A DNA stretch of 64,000 bases from Billgrantia campisalis. GTDB taxonomy: Bacteria > Pseudomonadota > Gammaproteobacteria > Pseudomonadales > Halomonadaceae. Of this stretch, positions 44,580-56,506 are shown one piece after another; position 1 is the stretch's first letter, and every line of letters starts with the position of its first letter. Below the pieces are notes generated by a model. The model was not told the DNA's origin. It made no database searches and worked only from the letters and a program-made list of their open reading frames with translations. Made by a program: the position numbers and the translations under genes. The stretch lies in assembly GCF_022341425.1 (NCBI RefSeq), contig NZ_JABFUC010000009.1:1-64000 (forward strand), read 5' to 3'.

Positions 44580-46504
44580 ATCGGGTAGGGTCCGGGGTCG
44601 CCCCCGGAGCCCTCCCACACCACCGGGCATACGGTTCCGTACCACGGCGGTTCATGAAGAACGATTGAGCCATCTTACTGTATCGAGTACCGAGGTCAGG
44701 CCCCGCTGATCGAACCATTTATTCGGCAGGGCTTGATTCATGTGCGAGGCGCCGGCGTTCCACCAGGGGCCTCGCCCATTTCCCGCTGACTTCCACGCCC
44801 GGTATTCGTCCAAACCCAGTGCCAAGAGCTTCCGTCGCCGAGTCCGCGGGCGTTTCCACTGCCGCCAAATCAGACCGCGCAGCCGGCGACGTATCCATCG
44901 ATCCAACGCTTCCAGCGGGCGTTTCACATCGACGAGACTAAAGTAACTGGCCCAGCCCCGCAGGACGGGGGCCAGCTCTCTGGTGATGCGCCGAATATTG
45001 CGCCCCCTGCCGCGCTTGAGAATCTCACGGACACGCTGCATCAGGCGCTGCAGACTGGCCTTGGCCAGCGTCAGTCTTGGCAGCTTGTGCCGCGTCAGCG
45101 TGTAGCCCAGATACCCGCGGTTCCAAGGCCGGTCCACCGCACTCTTGTCGCAATTGACCGTCAGCCGGAGCGAGTTCTCGAGAAAGTCACTCAGGCTAGC
45201 CATGACACGCTCGCCCGCACGCCGACTTCGCACATAGATCTGTACATCGTCAGCGTAGCGGCAGAAGCGGTGACCGCGTCGTTCCAGTTCCTTGTCCACG
45301 TCGTCCAGCAGGATATTCGCCAGCAGCGGACTCAGCGGCCCGCCCTGGGGCGTTCCCTGCCGGCGTGGCGCGGTCAGACCGTCCTGGAACATCCCGGCTT
45401 CCAGATAGCGGCGGATCAGGCGCAGTGCCCGCTTGTCGTGGACGCGGCGCGCGACCCGTGCCATCAGCAGGTCATGGTTCACTCGATCGAAGAAGGCTTT
45501 CAGGTCGAGGTCGACCACCCAGCGGTGGCCGGCGGTGACGTGAGCCTTCATCGCCGAGACGGCCTGCTGGGCACTGCGTTTCGGGCGATAGCCGTAGCTT
45601 GACTCGGAGAAGTCCGGGTCGAAGATCGGCGTCAACACCTGAAGCAGCGCCTGCTGGATCAACCGGTCGGTGACCGTGGGGATGCCGAGCTGCCGCGTCC
45701 CGCCCTTGGGCTTGGGAATCTCGACGGCTCGGATTGGGCTGGGGTGGTACTCGCCGGCCAGCAGCCGCTCGCGCAGCGTCGGCCAGTGTTGTTTCAGGTG
45801 ATCCGCCAATTGTTGCGCCGTCATGCCGTCGGCACCCGGCGCCCCTTTGTTGGCGACCACCCTACGGTAAGCCTGTTCCATGTTGTCGGTGGCGACCACC
45901 GCTTCCATGAGCAGGGTTGGCTCCGCTTTCGTCCACGATGACGACGCCGGGACCGTCTCGACGCCCACCGGCCGGAACTCGGGGGGCTGCCCCTGCCCCT
46001 CTGGGTGGGTGACGGTATCAGCGCCAGTTTCTGTCTTCATGATCGATCCTCGAGACGTCATCGCCTACTCGCGGTTCTTCATGTTCGGCCCTTGGTGCCG
46101 GGGTGAATACGGCACTTACTATGGCCTCTGCTGACGTCTGGTGGCCCATCCCGTCGCCTCTCGACGCCGGTAGCACCGTGGCAGACCACCAGACCTCCCA
46201 GGGTAAGACGCGCGACCTTCCCGCTTATGCCTGTCGGATTTACGCCATGGCGTTCCGTGCAAGCACCGGGCTTCGATGATTTCAGCCATCTCACCCCGCC
46301 ATGTCGCCTCGTATCCGCTTCCTGTTCGTCAGGCCAGCGTTTTGCCTCGGGCTGCCTTCAGATTCCCCCTCGCGGGAAACACCCTTGCCGTCGGCTAGCA
46401 CTTCCCCTTGCCGGGCGTGCAGGGGACTTTCACCCCCAAGTCATCCCGAGGCACCACCCTCGGGAACAGCGCCAGTCAGGCGCTGCGCGCCATGCCTGGC
46501 GCAC
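44580..46504 (-). mobile_element. group II intron, about 1.9 kb, IIC-like insertion
   Basis: Read leftward, the element begins GTGCGCCAGGCATG at 46504, the group II 5' consensus GTGYG, and ends in ...CCCTACCCGAT at 44580. A domain V-like GAACCGCCGTGGTACGGAAC hairpin follows the maturase gene. Total length is about 1,925 bases. It lies just behind a T-rich terminator hairpin of lamB, the preferred site of class C introns. The RNA secondary structure was judged only from these landmarks. Confidence 0.8.
44652..46040 (-). CDS. ltrA: group II intron reverse transcriptase/maturase
   Basis: With ATG 46040 the protein has 462 residues. RT blocks are clear: IPKPKGGTRQLGIPTVTDRL, the finger and palm, VVDLDLKAFFDRVNHD, GTPQGGPLSPLLANI and the active site CRYADDVQIY. 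A maturase (X) domain follows. The C-terminus is short (ending LDTVRWLNRSS) and has no HNH endonuclease motif, as in class C-type introns that use a DNA hairpin and other priming. It aids splicing and retrotransposition of the intron. Confidence 0.93.
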   Translation of the reverse strand: MKTETGADTVTHPEGQGQPPEFRPVGVETVPASSSWTKAEPTLLMEAVVATDNMEQAYRRVVANKGAPGADGMTAQQLADHLKQHWPTLRERLLAGEYHPSPIRAVEIPKPKGGTRQLGIPTVTDRLIQQALLQVLTPIFDPDFSESSYGYRPKRSAQQAVSAMKAHVTAGHRWVVDLDLKAFFDRVNHDLLMARVARRVHDKRALRLIRRYLEAGMFQDGLTAPRRQGTPQGGPLSPLLANILLDDVDKELERRGHRFCRYADDVQIYVRSRRAGERVMASLSDFLENSLRLTVNCDKSAVDRPWNRGYLGYTLTRHKLPRLTLAKASLQRLMQRVREILKRGRGRNIRRITRELAPVLRGWASYFSLVDVKRPLEALDRWIRRRLRGLIWRQWKRPRTRRRKLLALGLDEYRAWKSAGNGRGPWWNAGASHMNQALPNKWFDQRGLTSVLDTVRWLNRSS

Positions 46505-46530
46505 TAAAAAAGCCGGCGCAGGGCGCCGGC
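46505..46530 (-). terminator. Rho-independent terminator of lamB, intron insertion site
   Basis: On the minus strand GCCGGCGC-CCT-GCGCCGGC forms an 8-bp stem followed by TTTTTT. It starts about 38 bases after the lamB stop. The intron 5' end (46504) comes two bases behind the T-run. Confidence 0.85.
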
Positions 46531-46567
46531 AAACGAGGAAACAGTAGCGCGAGCGGGACGGGGTCGC

Positions 46568-48951
<2,384 letters not shown>

Positions 48952-48977
48952 GGCGATAGCTCCTTTGACCGTGTGAA

Positions 48978-50567
48978 TCAGACCTTGACCTTGGAGAGCC
49001 GCAGATTGAGCCAGGAGAGGCCCGCGACCAGCAGGAAGATCAGGGTGGCAATGGCCGCCGCCAGGCCGAAGTTCTGGCCGGCATCCTGGAAGGCGATGCG
49101 GTAGGTGTAGCTGACCAGCAAGTCGGTGGTGCCCGCCGGGGTGCTGGCGCCGAGGATGTCCGGGTTGCCGCCGGTAAGCAGGGCAATCAGCACGAAGTTA
49201 TTGAAGTTGAAGGCGAAGGCGGCGATCAGCAGGGGCGTCAGCGGCTTGAGGATCAGCGGCAGGGTGATGCGCCACAGGTTGGTGATGGGGCCACCGCCAT
49301 CCACCGCCGAGGCTTCAAAGAGGTCGCGGGGAATCGACTGGATCAGCCCCATGCAGAGCAGCAGCATATAGGGGTAGCCGAGCCAAGTATTGACGATCAG
49401 CAGCATGGTGCGCGCCAGCCAGGGATCGGTGAACCACTCGGGACGGATGCCAAACAGCGTCTCGAGGATCATGTTCACCTCACCGAAGTGCTGGTTGAAC
49501 ATGCCCTTGAAGATCAGGATCGAGATAAAGGCCGGTACCGCATAGGGCAGGATCAGCAGCGTCCGGTAGATCGCCTTGCCGCGCAGCTGATCCCACTGCA
49601 GCAGGGAGGCGAGCACGAAGCCGACGACCAGGGTAAAGAGCACGGTGAGGCCGGCGAAGGCGAAGGTCCAGACGAAGATCTGCAGGAAGGGCCCGCGGAT
49701 ATCGGGGTCGGTTAAGATCTGGGTGTAGTTGTCCAGGCCCACGGCGACGGGCCATCCCGGGGTGATGCGCTCGCCGTCGTCGGTGACGAAGAAGCCGATC
49801 TCCGGGTCCGGCGTCAACACCCGGTCGTCGCGGCGATCATAGAGGCTGCCGTCCGCGCGGGCCTCATAGCGGTCGAGGATGGGGGCGAAGTGGCGCAGGC
49901 CCGCCATGCGCAGCTCCGGCCCCTCGGGGGCCAGCAGGGTCAGGCCCTGGAGCAGGCCGCGGGCGGCGATCACCTCGCGCATCGGCAGCGGCTCCCCAAC
50001 GGGGGGCCGGTCCGCCGCCTGCAGGCCCACCCGACGCGGCTCGGGGTTCTCCAGGTTGAGGGGCGCGGTGACGAAGCCCTGGCTCGCCTCGGGGAGGTCA
50101 TCCTCGGGGGTCAGGTCGCCGCCGTGCAGGTAGAGGCGCACCCGTTCGCCATCGTGATAGAGGGCGAAGTCGAAGGCCGCCCCCTCGGCCTGATAGGTCC
50201 GCGAGAGCAACTGGGCGCGCACCCGCTCCTCGCTGAGCAGGTTGCTGGAGCTGTAGTTGCTGAAGCTGATGCCGATGGTATAGAGCAGCGGGAAGATCAC
50301 GAAGACCCCGAGCCCCGCCACCGCGGGAAAGATGTAACGGTGGCTCATCAGGCTGCGTTTGGTGAAGACCACCGCCAGCGAGCTACCAAGCACCAGGAAC
50401 AGCAGGGCGAACATCCACTGACCGTTGAGGTGGAAGGCCAGCACCAGCCACATCAGGGCGATGACCAGGGTGGCGATCAGGGCGCGGCCGGCCCAGCGGC
50501 CGTAGCGTTCGGTGAGGTGGCGCGAGCGGTGCCGGGGCAGGCCGCGGGAGGCGTTGGTGGTGTACAT
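48978..50567 (-). CDS. malF: maltose ABC transporter permease MalF
   Basis: This 529-residue permease has the long periplasmic loop between TM3 and TM4 (about 115-300) that is characteristic of MalF, and the EAA loop [20 protein letters not shown] near 425. The start at ATG 50567 is favoured over 50573 because AGG lies 8 bases before it. It pairs with MalG. It is the second gene of the malEFG transcript. Confidence 0.93.
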   Translation of the reverse strand: MYTTNASRGLPRHRSRHLTERYGRWAGRALIATLVIALMWLVLAFHLNGQWMFALLFLVLGSSLAVVFTKRSLMSHRYIFPAVAGLGVFVIFPLLYTIGISFSNYSSSNLLSEERVRAQLLSRTYQAEGAAFDFALYHDGERVRLYLHGGDLTPEDDLPEASQGFVTAPLNLENPEPRRVGLQAADRPPVGEPLPMREVIAARGLLQGLTLLAPEGPELRMAGLRHFAPILDRYEARADGSLYDRRDDRVLTPDPEIGFFVTDDGERITPGWPVAVGLDNYTQILTDPDIRGPFLQIFVWTFAFAGLTVLFTLVVGFVLASLLQWDQLRGKAIYRTLLILPYAVPAFISILIFKGMFNQHFGEVNMILETLFGIRPEWFTDPWLARTMLLIVNTWLGYPYMLLLCMGLIQSIPRDLFEASAVDGGGPITNLWRITLPLILKPLTPLLIAAFAFNFNNFVLIALLTGGNPDILGASTPAGTTDLLVSYTYRIAFQDAGQNFGLAAAIATLIFLLVAGLSWLNLRLSKVKV

Positions 50568-50644
50568 GGGCATGACCTGTGAAACGAGCCGGCGAGGCCA
50601 CCGGCGGATCGCCGCCGGCGGCAAGTGGCGTGGGGATGGCGTGC

Positions 50645-51838
50645 TTACTGGCGCATGCGGCGGGCCGCGGCGTCCAGGGCCTCCTGGGGCGTCTGGCGGC
50701 CACTGCCGATGTTCTGCAGCGCCGGCTCCATGGCGGCCCAGAAGGCGCCCATCTCGGGGATATTGGGCATCGGCAGGCCGATCTCGGCATTGGCCAGGGT
50801 GGCGGCGATATTGGGGTTCTCCGCCAGCTCCCGCTGATAGGCCATATGGGCCACGGCGCCCAGGGAACCGTCGCTGTTGAAGGTGCGCAGCCCCTCCTCG
50901 GAGAGCAGGTAGTTCTCCAGGAACTCGGTGGCCAGGAAGTCGTTGGGGGAGGCGGAGTTGATCATCGCCGACATCACCCCGAACAGCGGCCGGGCGCGCT
51001 CGTCACCCACCCGGGGCAACAGGGCTACGCCGAAGTCGATGCCGCTCTGGCGCAGGTTATTCCAGGCCCAGGGACCGCTGATCATGGTGGCCACCTCGCC
51101 GCGATTGAAGCGGGTATCCATGACCCCATAGTCGGTGCCCCGGGGCAGCACCCCGCTATCGATAAGCTCGAGGAGCAGCTCGGCCCCCTGGATGGCCCCG
51201 GCGTTGTTGACGCCGATATCTTCGACGTCGAAGCCCTCGGCGGTGAGGCGGAAGGGATAGCCGCCGTTGGCGGCCAGCAACGGCCAGCCATAGTAGGGCT
51301 CACCGTAGTCGAAGAGGATCGCCTTCTTGCCCTCGGCGGCAAGCTCGGCGTCGAGCGCCATCAGCTCGGCAAAGCTCTCCGGTGGGGTCTCCACCAACGC
51401 CTTGTTGTAGATCAGCCCCAGCGACTCCACGGAGATGGGGTAGCCGTAAGTCTCGCCGTTCCACTGGGTGGCCTGCCAGGTGAAGTCGAAGTAGCGTTCG
51501 CGGAAGCCGTTGGCGGGGGTGATCGGCGTAAGCAGGCCGCTCTGGGCCCACTCGCCCATACGGTCGTGGGCCCAGATCACGATATCGGGGCCCTGGCCAC
51601 TGCCGGCGGCCTGTTGGAAACGGTCAGTGAGGTTATCGGGGTGGACGATCTCCACCGCGATACCGGTCTCCTCGGTGAAGCGTTCGGCCACCTGGCGCAC
51701 CCCCTCGGGGCCCTTGTTGTCGCCCATCCAGATGGTCAGGCGGTCGTCCTGGAAGGCCAGGGCCTGGGCGCTCAGCCCCAGGGTGCCGGCGGCGAGCAGC
51801 GGGAGCAGGGTTCGGCGGGTGATGCTCATGGGTGTCAT
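50645..51838 (-). CDS. malE: maltose-binding periplasmic protein MalE
   Basis: The 397-residue binding protein has a signal peptide ending near ALAFQ (about residue 29). MalE hallmarks include [43 protein letters not shown]-like [14 protein letters not shown] and GPWAWNNL. It binds maltose or maltodextrin and hands it to MalFGK. It is first in the leftward arm. The two start codons at 51838 and 51829 are both possible. Confidence 0.94.
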   Translation of the reverse strand: MTPMSITRRTLLPLLAAGTLGLSAQALAFQDDRLTIWMGDNKGPEGVRQVAERFTEETGIAVEIVHPDNLTDRFQQAAGSGQGPDIVIWAHDRMGEWAQSGLLTPITPANGFRERYFDFTWQATQWNGETYGYPISVESLGLIYNKALVETPPESFAELMALDAELAAEGKKAILFDYGEPYYGWPLLAANGGYPFRLTAEGFDVEDIGVNNAGAIQGAELLLELIDSGVLPRGTDYGVMDTRFNRGEVATMISGPWAWNNLRQSGIDFGVALLPRVGDERARPLFGVMSAMINSASPNDFLATEFLENYLLSEEGLRTFNSDGSLGAVAHMAYQRELAENPNIAATLANAEIGLPMPNIPEMGAFWAAMEPALQNIGSGRQTPQEALDAAARRMRQ

Positions 51839-51928
51839 GCCCCTTGGTTGTTATGGGTGAGTTGTCAGGGATCGCGGCAACGCAGGGCGCCGCGACCTTG
51901 CTAGCCTCGCCGCTGGGCGGCAAGCCCG

Positions 51929-51973
51929 CCTCCTCCCCCCGGGAGGAGGACAAGGCGTATGCCGGGGGCGTAG
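51929..51973 (-). promoter_or_regulatory. MalT-box-like site and mal element upstream of malE
   Basis: Read toward malE there is CTACGCCCCCGG (51973-51962), then a CCTCCCGG element and GGGGAGGAGG (51938-51929), an exact match to the MalT consensus. The order and distance to the gene (about 90-135 bases) equal those at lamB. The rest of 51839-51976 shows no gene. Confidence 0.5.
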
Positions 51974-51976
51974 GGG

Positions 51977-52205
51977 CCGGCGAGCACCCCATCGTGCCGG
52001 TGATGCTCCACGACGCCGCGACCGCCGGCCGCTTCGCCGACGCCATGCTGGAGGAGGGCATCTACGTGATCGCCTTCTCCTACCCGGTGGTGCCCCAGGG
52101 CAAGGCGCGCATCCGCACCCAGATGTCGGCGGCGCTCAGCCGCGAGGATCTGGAGTACGCCCTGGCCGCCTTCGGCCGGGTGAAGGAGCGGCTGGGGCTC
52201 TAACC
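51977..52205 (+). pseudogene. headless kbl 3' fragment, right copy of the direct repeat
   Basis: These 229 bases encode the last 75 residues of Kbl ([15 protein letters not shown] to the end) plus the stop, with 227 of 229 bases identical to the end of kbl at 38509-38737. There is no start of its own, and a joined upstream frame is formed from malE leader DNA. It is best read as a duplicate made when the mal island entered or was mobilised, not a gene. Confidence 0.92.
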
Positions 52206-52223
52206 GGCTTGTGGTACTTGGTG

Positions 52224-52251
52224 CTGACACGCATCATGCAGACAGCATAAA
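52224..52251 (+). promoter_or_regulatory. sigma-70-like promoter of proVWX
   Basis: CTGACA (52224-52229) and CATAAA (52246-52251) are 16 bases apart, immediately right of the kbl fragment. The region is AT-rich for this genome. It is the only promoter-like pair seen before proV; a stress-sigma promoter cannot be excluded. Confidence 0.35.
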
Positions 52252-52308
52252 TTAAGCTACTCTTTAACATGGAATCTTAAACAACCCACCACACCCCCTT
52301 GAACACTA

Positions 52309-52340
52309 CGGCACTGTTCCAGTCAAACGGGACAGTGCCG
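52309..52340 (+). promoter_or_regulatory. stable hairpin in the proV leader
   Basis: CGGCACTGTTCC (52309-52320) and GGGACAGTGCCG (52329-52340) pair 11 of 12 (G-U wobble completes it) over an 8-base loop, ending 9 bases before the AGGAGG of proV. An RNA structure so close to the RBS may influence translation or act as operator DNA. Confidence 0.5.
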
Positions 52341-52360
52341 AAAGCGCAGGAGGTACTGGT

Positions 52361-53617
52361 TTGATACGCGCAGAAGGCGTCACCAAGATCTTCGGCCCGG
52401 CCCCGGAAACGGCGCTGCCGCTTCTGGAGGCGGGCAAGGGCAAGAGCGAGATTCAGGCCGAGACGGGGCAGGTGGTGGGGGTCCACGATGTCAGTTTTTC
52501 CGTCGAGCCCGGCGAGGTGTTCGTCATCATGGGCCTCTCGGGCAGCGGCAAGTCGACCCTGATTCGCTGCATCAACCGGCTATTCGAACCCACCGCAGGC
52601 CACATCTTCTTCCAGCATCCCGACGAGGGCGAGGTCGAGATTACCGGGCTCTCGGACGAGCGTCTGCGCATGCTGCGCAAGCACCATATGAGCATGGTCT
52701 TCCAGAATTTCGCGCTGTTTCCCCACCGCAGCGTGCTCGACAATGTGGCCTACGGACTGGAGGTCCAGGGCAAGGCCCGCGACGAACGCCATCGCCACGC
52801 CCGGGAGATGCTGGAGATGGTCGGGCTTGGCGACTGGGGCAATGCCTACCCATCCGAGCTCTCCGGCGGTATGCAGCAGCGGGTCGGGCTGGCCCGGGGG
52901 CTGGCCACCGACGCCAGCGTGCTGCTGATGGACGAGCCCTTCTCGGCCCTGGACCCGCTGATCAAGGTCAACATGCAGCAGGAGCTGAAGAAGATCCAGC
53001 AGCAGCTGGGCCGCACCATCCTGTTCATCACCCACGACCTGGACGAGGCCATGCGCATCGGCGATCACATCGCCATCATGGAGGAGGGGGAAATCATTCA
53101 GCTCGGCACCCCCGAGGAGATCCTGGTCAACCCGCGTACCGAGTACGTGGCCCGCTTCGTCGAGCACGCCGACCCCACGGCGGTGATCACCGCCGGCACC
53201 ATCGCCCAGCCCTTGGACAGCCAGACCTTCAGGACGGTAAGCGAGGCCGACGGCCTGCGTTTCGTCGCCGCGGACGACCTGCCGGCACTGCACTATGGCC
53301 TGGACGACCAGGGCCGGCTCCAGGAGGCGCGGCTGAACGGGCAGCGCCTCGAGATCCGCTCGCTCGACGAGGCGCTCGAACGCGAGGCCCGCGGCGCCCG
53401 CCGCGAGGACCTGCTAATGCTCTGCCCACACCAGACGGTGCTGCGTCAGGTGCTGCGCGGCCGTACCCGCACCGCCCTGCCCACGCTGGTGACCGACGCC
53501 GAGGGCCGCGTCACCGGGCTGATCGACGAGCTCCAGCTGATCCGCGGCATCCTCGAAAAGCGCGGGCCAAGCGCCGACAGTGAGTCGCTGCCGGTAGCGG
53601 AGGAGGCATCCTCATGA
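52361..53617 (+). CDS. proV: glycine betaine/proline ABC transporter ATP-binding protein
   Basis: The start is TTG at 52361, 7 bases behind AGGAGG, giving 418 residues. The N-terminal extension before the ABC domain is typical of ProV. Motifs are GLSGSGKST (Walker A, about 65), LSGGMQQRVGLARGL and VLLMDEPFSALDP. The C-terminal half carries CBS-like sequences, which sense ionic strength in relatives. It drives compatible-solute import with ProW and ProX, a central need of halophiles. The ATG of proW overlaps the end. Confidence 0.93.
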   Translation: MIRAEGVTKIFGPAPETALPLLEAGKGKSEIQAETGQVVGVHDVSFSVEPGEVFVIMGLSGSGKSTLIRCINRLFEPTAGHIFFQHPDEGEVEITGLSDERLRMLRKHHMSMVFQNFALFPHRSVLDNVAYGLEVQGKARDERHRHAREMLEMVGLGDWGNAYPSELSGGMQQRVGLARGLATDASVLLMDEPFSALDPLIKVNMQQELKKIQQQLGRTILFITHDLDEAMRIGDHIAIMEEGEIIQLGTPEEILVNPRTEYVARFVEHADPTAVITAGTIAQPLDSQTFRTVSEADGLRFVAADDLPALHYGLDDQGRLQEARLNGQRLEIRSLDEALEREARGARREDLLMLCPHQTVLRQVLRGRTRTALPTLVTDAEGRVTGLIDELQLIRGILEKRGPSADSESLPVAEEASS

Positions 53618-54507
53618 GCGAGATTCTCGAGCTGTTGCGCCAGCTGATCACCGACCCCTTCGGGCTGCTCGAGGCCCTGCCGGTGCGCCAGTGGATCACC
53701 GATGCGGTCAACTGGGTGGTCAGCAACTTCCGCGACTTCTTCCGTAGCTATCTCAGCCCCCCGGTGCGCGGCGCAATGGAGCTGATCCAGACAGCGCTGG
53801 AAGCCATCCCGCCGGGGCTGTTCCTGGTCGGCATCTTCCTGATCGGCTGGCGAGCCGCCTCCTGGCGGGTCGGGCTGTTCAGCTTCATCGCCCTCGCCCT
53901 GGTGGGCTTCATGGGCGTCTGGAACGCCCTGGTGGTGACCCTCTCGCTGGTGATCACGGCAGTGCTGTTCTGCATGCTGATCGGCCTGCCGCTGGGCATT
54001 CTCTGTTCGCGCAGCGATCGCTTCGCCAACGCCATGCGGCCGATTCTCGACATCATGCAGACCACCCCGCCCTTCGTCTACCTGGTCCCCGCCGTGATGC
54101 TGTTCGGCATCGGTAACGTGCCGGGGCTGATCGCCACCATCATCTTCGCCATGCCGCCGATGATCCGCCTGACCAACCTGGGCATCCGCCAGGTGTCGAC
54201 GGAGTACATCGAAGCGGCCGAGGCCTTCGGCTCCACCCCGCGCCAGATCCTCTGGAAGGTGCAGTTCCCGCTGGCCCTGCCGACGGTAATGGCGGGGCTC
54301 AACCAGACCATCATGCTGGCACTCTCGATGGTGGTGATCGCCGCCATCATCGGCGCCGGGGGCCTCGGCCTGGAGGTCTACGCCGGGCTCGAACGGCTCA
54401 ACATCGGCCAGGCCTTCGTCGGCGGCATCGGCATCGTGCTGCTGGCCATGGTGCTGGACCGGATCACCCAGGGACTGGGCGAGAAAGCGCCCGGCAAGAG
54501 CAAGTAG
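53614..54507 (+). CDS. proW: glycine betaine/proline ABC transporter permease
   Basis: The 297-residue membrane protein has an N-terminal amphipathic stretch, then six to seven hydrophobic helices and the permease loop EAAEAFGSTPRQILWKV (about 205-222). MQTTPPFVYLVPAVMLFGIG is a ProW/OpuAB hallmark. The ATGA overlap with proV shows translational coupling. It forms the inner-membrane channel. Confidence 0.94.
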   Translation: MSEILELLRQLITDPFGLLEALPVRQWITDAVNWVVSNFRDFFRSYLSPPVRGAMELIQTALEAIPPGLFLVGIFLIGWRAASWRVGLFSFIALALVGFMGVWNALVVTLSLVITAVLFCMLIGLPLGILCSRSDRFANAMRPILDIMQTTPPFVYLVPAVMLFGIGNVPGLIATIIFAMPPMIRLTNLGIRQVSTEYIEAAEAFGSTPRQILWKVQFPLALPTVMAGLNQTIMLALSMVVIAAIIGAGGLGLEVYAGLERLNIGQAFVGGIGIVLLAMVLDRITQGLGEKAPGKSK

Positions 54508-54541
54508 TCTCAATTGCAACCTGTGATATAGGAGGCATGAC

Positions 54542-55579
54542 ATGCACACCACAGCGACACATCGTCATCCGCTGAAGCACGCCACCCTGGCGCTGTCCGC
54601 GGCCTGCCTGCTGGGTCTGGGCAGCCAGGCCGCGGCAGACGAGCAGCGTCCCGGCGAGGGCGTCAGGGTGCAGCCCGCCGTGGCCACCTGGACCTCGGCG
54701 GTGCCGGTCAGTTGGGCCTTCGTCGAACTGCTCGAGGAGCTCGGCTACGACGTCCAGACTCCCATTTCACTCTCCAACCCGGTGGCCTACCTGGCGGTCT
54801 CGGAAGGTGACGCCGACTACTGGCCCAACGGCTGGTTCCCGCTGCACAACCCGCAGCTGCCGGACAACTTCGACGAGGTTGCCACCCTCTTCGACCCGCA
54901 CTGCCCGGCCTGCGGCATCCAGGGCTATCTGGTGGATATCCCTTCCATCGAGGAGTACGGCATCACCGGTATCGACGACTTCACCCGCGACGAGGTGAAG
55001 GCGGCCTTCGATGCCACCGGCGACGGCAAGGCCGACCTGTTCGGCTGCCCGCCGGGCTGGGGCTGCCACGAGGGCATCAACGCCATGCTCGACACCTTCG
55101 AGTTGCGCGACCACATCAACCACGTGGATGCGGGCTACGCCGCCAACTTCGCCGAGGCGCTGTCGCGCATCCAGGCCGGTGAGCCGGCGCTCTACTACAC
55201 CTGGGGGCCCAGCGCCTGGCTGCTCTCCCTGGTACCCGGCGAGGATGTGATGTGGATCAACGCACCGGGCATCGTCGAGGACGAGGCCGAGCGCGCCGAG
55301 GGCGTCGAGGGCGCGGTCAGCGACCCCGTCGAGATGGGCTTCGTCGCCGCCGATATCCAGGTGGCGGCCAACAACGCCTTCCTCGAAGCCAACCCGGCCG
55401 CCGCCGAGCTGTTCCGCCAGGTGCGTCTGCCGCTGGAGTGGATCAGCGAGGTGGACGGTACCATGGACGAGCAGGACCTCACCGATGCCCAGGTTCGGCC
55501 GCTGGTCGCCGAATGGATCGCCGAGAACCGCGATACCGTCGACGAGTGGCTGGCAGCGGCACGCGCCGCGGCCGAATAA
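54542..55579 (+). CDS. proX: glycine betaine-binding periplasmic protein
   Basis: The 345-residue OpuAC-type binding protein has a signal peptide cut near QAAADEQ (about residue 32). Trp-rich segments GDADYWPNGWFPLHNP, FGCPPGWGCHEG and YYTWGPSAW supply the aromatic cage that binds quaternary amines. GGAGG precedes the ATG, 34 bases after proW. It captures betaine or related solutes in the periplasm. Confidence 0.94.
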   Translation: MHTTATHRHPLKHATLALSAACLLGLGSQAAADEQRPGEGVRVQPAVATWTSAVPVSWAFVELLEELGYDVQTPISLSNPVAYLAVSEGDADYWPNGWFPLHNPQLPDNFDEVATLFDPHCPACGIQGYLVDIPSIEEYGITGIDDFTRDEVKAAFDATGDGKADLFGCPPGWGCHEGINAMLDTFELRDHINHVDAGYAANFAEALSRIQAGEPALYYTWGPSAWLLSLVPGEDVMWINAPGIVEDEAERAEGVEGAVSDPVEMGFVAADIQVAANNAFLEANPAAAELFRQVRLPLEWISEVDGTMDEQDLTDAQVRPLVAEWIAENRDTVDEWLAAARAAAE

Positions 55580-55590
55580 CGCTGGCCCCA

Positions 55591-55662
55591 CGTCCGCGCT
55601 AGGCGGACGCTGCGGCATCAGATGACCCGCAACGCCCCTGCCCTATCGGCGGGGGCGTTGCG
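55591..55662 (+). terminator. double hairpin behind proX
   Basis: CGTCCGC-N5-GCGGACG (55591-55609) is followed by CGCAACGCCCC (55628) paired with GGGGCGTTGCG (ending 55662). Neither has a T-tract, so termination is likely but not certain; they may stabilise the proX RNA end. Confidence 0.45.
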
Positions 55663-55717
55663 CGATGTCCTCGGCAGCCGGCCCGGCTGATGCGGATCGC
55701 ACTGGCGCCGATGGCGG

Positions 55718-56203
55718 TCAGTCCACGGCGTGGCCGCGCGCCTCGAGCCAGTCACGCAGGAAGGCGATCTCCTCCTCCTGAGCGGCGATGATCTCCTCCG
55801 CCAGCTGGCGGATTTCCTCGTCCTCGCCGTGCTCGAGCACGATATTGGCCATATCGATGGCCCCTTGGTGATGAGGGATCATGCCGCGGGCGAAGTCCAC
55901 GTCGGCATCGCCGGTGAAGCCGACCATCATGCCCTCATGCATGCGGTCATTGGCCTCCCGGTAGGCCTGCACCGCGGGATTGTCGGCATGCTCATCGCCG
56001 TTATGGGCGTGGCCATGGTCGCCGTGGCCATGGTCATCACCGTGGCTGCCGGCGGTGGCCGGCTGGGCCAGCAGCGCGGCCCCGGCCAGGGCGACCGCGC
56101 CCAGCACCGCTGTCCACCCACCGAGCCCGGTCTGGGGGCGGCCGGCGGCGATGGCGCGAATCTCATCCTTGTGCTTCGGCGTGCGGGTCTGTCGATGGGT
56201 CAT
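55718..56203 (-). CDS. DUF305 family periplasmic His-rich protein
   Basis: The 161-residue protein has an N-terminal hydrophobic export segment (about 28-52, ending ATAGSHG). A His/Asp-rich stretch (GDDHGHGDHGHAHNGDEH) could bind metal. The DUF305 domain has the hallmark ARGMIPHHQGAIDMA. Relatives are often encoded with copper handling genes, so binding of copper or another metal is plausible. The gene is alone, convergent with proX. Confidence 0.85.
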   Translation of the reverse strand: MTHRQTRTPKHKDEIRAIAAGRPQTGLGGWTAVLGAVALAGAALLAQPATAGSHGDDHGHGDHGHAHNGDEHADNPAVQAYREANDRMHEGMMVGFTGDADVDFARGMIPHHQGAIDMANIVLEHGEDEEIRQLAEEIIAAQEEEIAFLRDWLEARGHAVD

Positions 56204-56506
56204 CTCGGGACTCCTTGCAGGTGGGTCGACATGTTGGCGCTCTCCTCATTCTCGTCCATGTGGGCCGCACAAGGGTCAAGCGGATCGCCAGCCCTGCTTG
56301 GAGCCCCAAGGTCGGAATGGGTTCCCGTGCACCAGCCCCTCCGTGCGGCTTGAAGTCAGTTGGGGCAAGCCTGGGGAGTGTGACAGACGGCACAGGGCAG
56401 TATTGCCCAAGACAGCCATAGCCCACCGCCCCATAACCGGCTACCCTCGTTGATAATTGCCCTTATGTAAGCCCTGTCTCACCCTGCCCCGCTCAACGGA
56501 ATGCCC
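56204..56506. other. 303-base spacer between DUF305 and NfeD
   Basis: No gene is supported. It must contain the divergent promoters. A near-palindrome GGGCAGTATTGCCC lies at 56395-56408. No other structure stands out. Confidence 0.35.

Noticed and set aside
51832-52203. A 123-codon open frame ending in the Kbl C-terminus
   Set aside because: The first 48 codons come from the malE leader and the rest is the duplicated kbl end; it lacks the PLP site, so it was called a pseudogene fragment.
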